From Candidatus Saccharibacteria bacterium UBA4387 (GTDB taxonomy: Bacteria; Patescibacteriota; Saccharimonadia; Saccharimonadales; Saccharimonadaceae): a stretch of 61,228 nt of DNA. Position numbers and translations under genes: made by a program. A model generated the notes under the pieces. It worked only from the letters and a program-made list of their open reading frames with translations. It was not told where the DNA came from and did no database searches. How positions within the stretch are numbered: the first letter of the stretch is position 1; the number at the start of each line of letters is the position of its first letter. The stretch spans positions 31,461 through 92,688 of the forward strand of contig DGRN01000009.1 in the NCBI GenBank assembly GCA_002391075.1, given 5' to 3'. Shown here in pieces: positions 57,518 through 61,228 of this stretch.

Positions 57518-59773
57518 ATGGCAAAAAAGCGAGGTAGAAAGAAAAAATCAGAGCCAGTGAATAAGCATGAGCTTCCTGGCGGTTTCTGGCGCCAAATCAT
57601 GGCGTTCTTGATGGTATGTTTATCGGTAGTTCTAGTAGTGAGCTGGTTTAAGCAGGATTCGCCTGCGTTAAAGCTAATTCACGATTGCTTACTTAGCTTT
57701 TCTGGTAGAGCAGCATACTTGATTCCTATTATTTTGACTTATCTTGCGGTAAAAATTTTCCGCGCTCCAGACAATCGGCTCGATCCTGCGGTTTGGATTG
57801 CGTCGATTTTGATGCTTTGTTGGTTTGCCGGCGTGTTGAGCGTGCCGGATTACGGCTCACCGGAGCCTACGGGCGGCATCCTCGGCGACGGCCTCAATAG
57901 TATCGCCGTCAAAAACCTCGGCGGTGGGCTTGCGATTTTTGTCTACACAATTCTAATAGTTATTACGGGCCTCTTCATGTATGCCGCTACGCCGGCGGTT
58001 CTGTTTCAGACTATTGGCAATATTTTTCGCACGAAAGCCGACGAGGATACCGAAAACGCACGTGTCATCCGCCGCAATTCGCGCAAAAATGACGACGGCG
58101 AAGATGACGAGAAGCCTCGCCGCCATCTCGGCCTAAAGGTAAACAACAATGCTGCGGCGCCGGTCGAAGATGAACCGAAACAGCGCGGCATTCTGAAGAA
58201 AAATAACCCTACCGAGCAAAAACCAGAAGCCGCTGCCGCTCCAGCCACACAAAGTGCGCTCACCGCAGTTAGCGATCCGAACTGGAAAATGCCCCCGCTT
58301 AATCTCTTGAACAAAAAACGCTCTCCAGCTGACCCTGGCGACACGGATAAAAATGCGCAAATCATTACCGAAACGCTCGACCAATTCGGCATTGAGGTGG
58401 ACGTCGAAGAGGCAAATGTTGGCCCGCGCATCACGCAGTACACTCTGCGCCCGCCGACCGGCGTGAAAGTTTCGAAGATTGCGCAGCTCGACAAAGAACT
58501 TGCGCTTGGTCTTGCTAAGGATAAAATCCGCATCGAGGCGCCAATTCCTGGCACGCGCTCGGTCGGTATCGAGATTCCGAACGAAAAAGCCGCCTCGGTT
58601 GGCCTGCATGAGCTTTTGCAATCGCCAGAATGGCATAAAATTTGCCAAGACAAGCCGCTTGGCTTCGCGCTCGGCAAAGATATCGCCGGCAAAACCGTGG
58701 TTGGCGATCTTGCCAAGATGCCGCACCTTCTCATTGCTGGTACGACCGGTTCTGGTAAATCCGTCATGACAAACACTCTGATTACCTCGATGCTATTCCA
58801 CAATGCGCCGTCCGATTTGCGTTTAATTATCGTCGATCCAAAACAGGTCGAAATGGCAGCCTATCAAGATATTCCGCACTTGCTCGCCCCTGTAATCACG
58901 CAGGTTCCAGAGGCCTTGAGCGCCCTAAAGTGGTCTGTAAATGAAATGGAGCGCCGCTATTCTGTCATGGCGAAAGAGCGCGTCAAAAATATCGTTGATT
59001 ACAATGCCAAAATGGCAAAACTCGAAGCGCAACGGGCAAAATCCGGCGAAGAGCCGTCCGAAGAAGATGCTCAGCGCGAGGGCAAGATGCCGTATATCGT
59101 TGTAATCGTAGACGAGATGGCGGACCTCATGATGATGGCGGGCAAAGAGCTCGAAATGCTCATCGTGCGCATTGCGCAGAAGGGTCGCGCCTCCGGTATT
59201 CATCTGGTGCTTGCAACTCAGCGTCCAGAAGTTAAGGTTGTCACCGGTCTTATCAAGGCTAACATTCCGGGCCGTATCGCTTTCGCCGTGAACAACAACA
59301 CCGACTCGCGCGTTATGCTCGACATGGGTGGCGCCGAGAAGTTGCTCGGCTCTGGCGACATGCTGTTCTTGACTACCGAAATGATGGGCAAGCCGAAGCG
59401 TGTTCAGGGTGCCTTCATTAATGACGACGAAATCAGCGCCGTAACCGACTACTTGCGCCAGCAATCGCCGCCACATTACGACGACGAAGTTACTTCTCAG
59501 CAAGTTCAAATCAAAGGCATGGATGGCGCGATGTCTATGGGCGGCGGAGGCGGCGCCATGGGTGGCGGCAGCCTCGAGCGCCAAGCGGCTCAGATTGCCC
59601 TCGAGAACGGCAAAATTTCCACCAGCCTCTTGCAGCGCAAGCTTGGCATTGGCTACGGTAAAGCTGCGGCAGTCATTGATCACCTCGAAGAGTTGAATGT
59701 GGTCGGTCCGGCCCCTGGCGGCAATAAAGCGCGCGAAATCTTAATCACTAGCATGGATGAATTCATAGAATAA
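57518..59773 (+). CDS. ftsK: DNA translocase FtsK/SpoIIIE
   Basis: 751 aa. Four membrane helices in residues 25-160, a charged linker (about 165-270), alpha/beta motor with Walker A AGTTGSGKSVMTN (about 407) and Walker B VVIVDEMADLMM (about 528), LATQRPEVKVVTGLIKANIPGRIAFAV, a Gly/Met-rich hinge, and a gamma winged-helix (QAAQIALENGKISTSLLQRKLGIGYGKAAAVIDHLEELNVVG ... REILI). Pumps the chromosome terminus through the septum; gamma reads polarity sequences. The following gene is 1 nt away and carries three more gamma-like units. Confidence 0.97.
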   Translation: MAKKRGRKKKSEPVNKHELPGGFWRQIMAFLMVCLSVVLVVSWFKQDSPALKLIHDCLLSFSGRAAYLIPIILTYLAVKIFRAPDNRLDPAVWIASILMLCWFAGVLSVPDYGSPEPTGGILGDGLNSIAVKNLGGGLAIFVYTILIVITGLFMYAATPAVLFQTIGNIFRTKADEDTENARVIRRNSRKNDDGEDDEKPRRHLGLKVNNNAAAPVEDEPKQRGILKKNNPTEQKPEAAAAPATQSALTAVSDPNWKMPPLNLLNKKRSPADPGDTDKNAQIITETLDQFGIEVDVEEANVGPRITQYTLRPPTGVKVSKIAQLDKELALGLAKDKIRIEAPIPGTRSVGIEIPNEKAASVGLHELLQSPEWHKICQDKPLGFALGKDIAGKTVVGDLAKMPHLLIAGTTGSGKSVMTNTLITSMLFHNAPSDLRLIIVDPKQVEMAAYQDIPHLLAPVITQVPEALSALKWSVNEMERRYSVMAKERVKNIVDYNAKMAKLEAQRAKSGEEPSEEDAQREGKMPYIVVIVDEMADLMMMAGKELEMLIVRIAQKGRASGIHLVLATQRPEVKVVTGLIKANIPGRIAFAVNNNTDSRVMLDMGGAEKLLGSGDMLFLTTEMMGKPKRVQGAFINDDEISAVTDYLRQQSPPHYDDEVTSQQVQIKGMDGAMSMGGGGGAMGGGSLERQAAQIALENGKISTSLLQRKLGIGYGKAAAVIDHLEELNVVGPAPGGNKAREILITSMDEFIE

Positions 59774-59774
59774 T

Positions 59775-60533
59775 ATGTCAAACCAAAATTCAGATCTTAA
59801 TACACTTTGTCATCGTGCTGTCGAATTGGCAGTAGAGCATGGTAAAGTATCGACATCGCTCTTGCAGCGCAAGCTTACGATAGGCTATCGCCGTGCCGTG
59901 ACTGTTATTTCTTGCCTAAAGCGTATTGGCGTAATTGACCCAGAAACACTCGAGACGAAAATCCAAAAAGCAAGCGACGTTGAATTTTACGTCGAAGATG
60001 AGCTATCGCCAAAAGAGCAGGCGGTCAAATCTGGCCTCGGCGTCTTTTCGGATTTTGAAAGCGACGTGCGAATGCCGTTCGCCGGCGACGACTGGTTGTT
60101 ATATCGCCTAACTTTGCGCTTTCTAAATGGCTACGAAATAAGCACTGACTTTTTGGTAAACTTTCTACATTGTGCCACTTCGCGTGCCGTTGAGTTGATG
60201 AGCGCTCTGTTGGCGTTAGGTGTGCTAGAATTGCGCGGGCATAAAGCCGTGCTGGCGATTGACGACATCGCGGCATTTGACGAGCTGATGCAAAAGTACT
60301 ATCGCTTAGAAGACGACGAGATCGCCTATCGCGCCGCCGAAATTGGCATTATCAAGGGTCAGCTGGCAACCGTCGACCTGCAAAGGTTGTTCGGCATCGG
60401 TTACGGTCGCGCCACGCGTGTCATGGAGAGCCTAGAAGCGGCCGGCGTAATTGGCGGTACGCCCCTAAGTTCGCGCCCACGCGAAATCTTAATCAAAAAT
60501 ATCGAAGATTTTCATCCTAAGCCCTCGAGGTAA
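59775..60533 (+). CDS. Stand-alone triple FtsK-gamma-like DNA-binding protein
   Basis: 252 aa. Three FtsK gamma winged-helix units with no motor: residues about 10-55 (CHRAVELAVEHGKVSTSLLQRKLTIGYRRAVTVISCLKRIGVI), about 115-160 (LRFLNGYEISTDFLVNFLHCATSRAVELMSALLALGVL, divergent) and about 195-250 (AEIGIIKGQLATVDLQRLFGIGYGRATRVMESLEAAGVIGG ... REILI). Units 1 and 3 keep the family's LQRK/LQRL..GIGY recognition helix. Separated from ftsK by one base, so surely co-transcribed. Suggested role: binds FtsK-orienting sequences or modulates FtsK at the terminus. Confidence 0.82.
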   Translation: MSNQNSDLNTLCHRAVELAVEHGKVSTSLLQRKLTIGYRRAVTVISCLKRIGVIDPETLETKIQKASDVEFYVEDELSPKEQAVKSGLGVFSDFESDVRMPFAGDDWLLYRLTLRFLNGYEISTDFLVNFLHCATSRAVELMSALLALGVLELRGHKAVLAIDDIAAFDELMQKYYRLEDDEIAYRAAEIGIIKGQLATVDLQRLFGIGYGRATRVMESLEAAGVIGGTPLSSRPREILIKNIEDFHPKPSR

Positions 60534-60630
60534 GGAATCAGAAAGACTGGCGCAGTGCTTGCCCGTGCGCCTACATAATACTATTATAGCATAAGCGCTA
60601 TAAAATGTCAATAGAAAACTTAAACTATGG

Positions 60631-60636
60631 TACAAT
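60631..60636 (+). promoter_or_regulatory. Extended -10 box of leaderless proS
   Basis: TGGTACAAT, hexamer 60631-60636, 6 nt before ATG 60643. Confidence 0.75.
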
Positions 60637-60642
60637 ATATTT

Positions 60643-61228
60643 ATGAAACTAAGTCAATCTTTCGTCAAAACAATTAAAACTACGCCAGGCGACGAAGTCA
60701 GCGAGAGTGCTAAACTTTTGCTGCGCGCCGGCTACATCTACAAGGAAATGGCGGGAGTTTACGACTTTCTACCCTTGGGCATGCGCACGCTAGAGAAAAT
60801 TATTCAGGTGATTCGTGAAGAGATTAACGCTATCGGTGGTCAGGAAATGCGCATGACGACCCTACAGCCAAAGGATAATTGGGTTGCGAGTGGTCGCTGG
60901 GATGACGACGTGATGGATGTCTGGTTCAAGACGAAGCTGAACGCAGGTGGCGAGCTCGGCCTTGGCTGTACGCATGAGGAAGCCTTTACGCATCTGATGA
61001 AGACTTATATTTCGAGCTACAAAGATTTGCCAGTCTACGCCTATCAGTTCCAGACTAAGTTCCGCAACGAGCTTCGTGCTAAGTCCGGCATTATGCGCAC
61101 GCGCGAATTTATGATGAAGGATCTTTATAGCTTTAGTAAGAATCGCGAGGAGCATGAAGAATTCTACGAAAAATGCGCCGCGACCTACAAGCACATCTTT
61201 GATCGCCTCGGCATCGGCAACGATACTT
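60643..61228 (+). CDS. proS: Prolyl-tRNA synthetase, N-terminal part (3' end outside window)
   Basis: 195 codons in the window. KLSQSFVKTIKTTPGDEVSESAKLLLRAGYIYKEMAGVYDFLPLGMRTLEKI, class II motif 1 region, LGLGCTHEEAFTHLMKTYISSYKDLPVYAYQFQTKFRNELRAKSGIMRTREFMMKDLYSF with motif 2 (FRNELR ... R.REF). Matches the bacterial-type ProRS core. Charges tRNA-Pro. Confidence 0.96.
   Translation, partial: MKLSQSFVKTIKTTPGDEVSESAKLLLRAGYIYKEMAGVYDFLPLGMRTLEKIIQVIREEINAIGGQEMRMTTLQPKDNWVASGRWDDDVMDVWFKTKLNAGGELGLGCTHEEAFTHLMKTYISSYKDLPVYAYQFQTKFRNELRAKSGIMRTREFMMKDLYSFSKNREEHEEFYEKCAATYKHIFDRLGIGNDT

Overview
The window looks like a chromosome segment of a reduced-genome Patescibacterium (CPR), most likely Candidatus Saccharibacteria (TM7). 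Supporting signs: compact mostly informational and cell-envelope genes with almost no biosynthesis; a first full plus-strand gene (2252-4099) of a Patescibacteria-type single-pass protein; Gram-positive-like surface genes (class C sortase, LPxTG pilins, MltG, LysM/CHAP hydrolase); and a LigA without zinc-finger cysteines. TGA is used as a normal stop (e.g. 10352-10354), so the code is standard and Gracilibacteria/SR1 are unlikely. The taxon is an inference; there is no rRNA gene in the window.

Layout. 1-2184 (minus): response regulator and PAS histidine kinase. 2252-9287 (plus): Patescibacteria envelope protein, ruvX, mltG, LysM-CHAP hydrolase, obg, exported protein. 9300-21425: a small-RNA locus, tsaC, gpmI, galU, DUF167, rarA, a double Nudix protein, a PEP-synthase-like fragment, two unknown SD-led genes, an SPFH protein, a DsbA-like thioredoxin with a CPTC membrane partner, a second small-RNA locus and an alpha/beta hydrolase. 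21478-26699: an AT-rich integrated island at the 3' end of tRNA-Gly(GCC), with a C5 methyltransferase, a restriction endonuclease, a frameshifted second endonuclease-like gene, small genes and a large serine recombinase. 26906-33769: a pilus/adhesin locus (1274-aa seven-repeat adhesin, minor pilin-like protein, major pilin, class C sortase). 33766-38512: metK under a SAM riboswitch, DUF6882-like gene, uppS, a Pro-rich membrane protein, tRNA-Leu and tRNA-Cys. 38600-40558: an MFS transporter with an elaborate attenuator leader and a small gene. 40676-51225: UvrD-type helicase interrupted by one TGA, htpX, membrane protein, ligA, then CIRCE-clpC-HExxH protein-clpP. 51280-53343: frameshifted and unknown membrane genes. 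53427-61228: radA, rpsO, pnp, ftsK, a stand-alone triple FtsK-gamma protein and the start of proS.

Two expression styles coexist. Many core genes have an extended -10 box (TGnTAnnnT) exactly 6 nt before the ATG, so the start codon falls at +1 and the mRNAs should be leaderless. Others, including tRNA operons and several accessory genes, have full -35/-10 promoters with 17-nt spacing and, where coding, 5' leaders with a strong Shine-Dalgarno or regulatory RNA (SAM riboswitch, tripartite attenuator, CIRCE operator, structured pnp leader).

The most striking observation: the recombinase of the tRNA-Gly island ends by reading into the tRNA across a 7-bp repeat, ATGGTGC. The same 7 bp at the other island end opens a 50-codon ORF in the same frame. 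Joining the ends restores a recombinase about 43 residues longer, so the attachment site of the free element lies inside its own recombinase gene.
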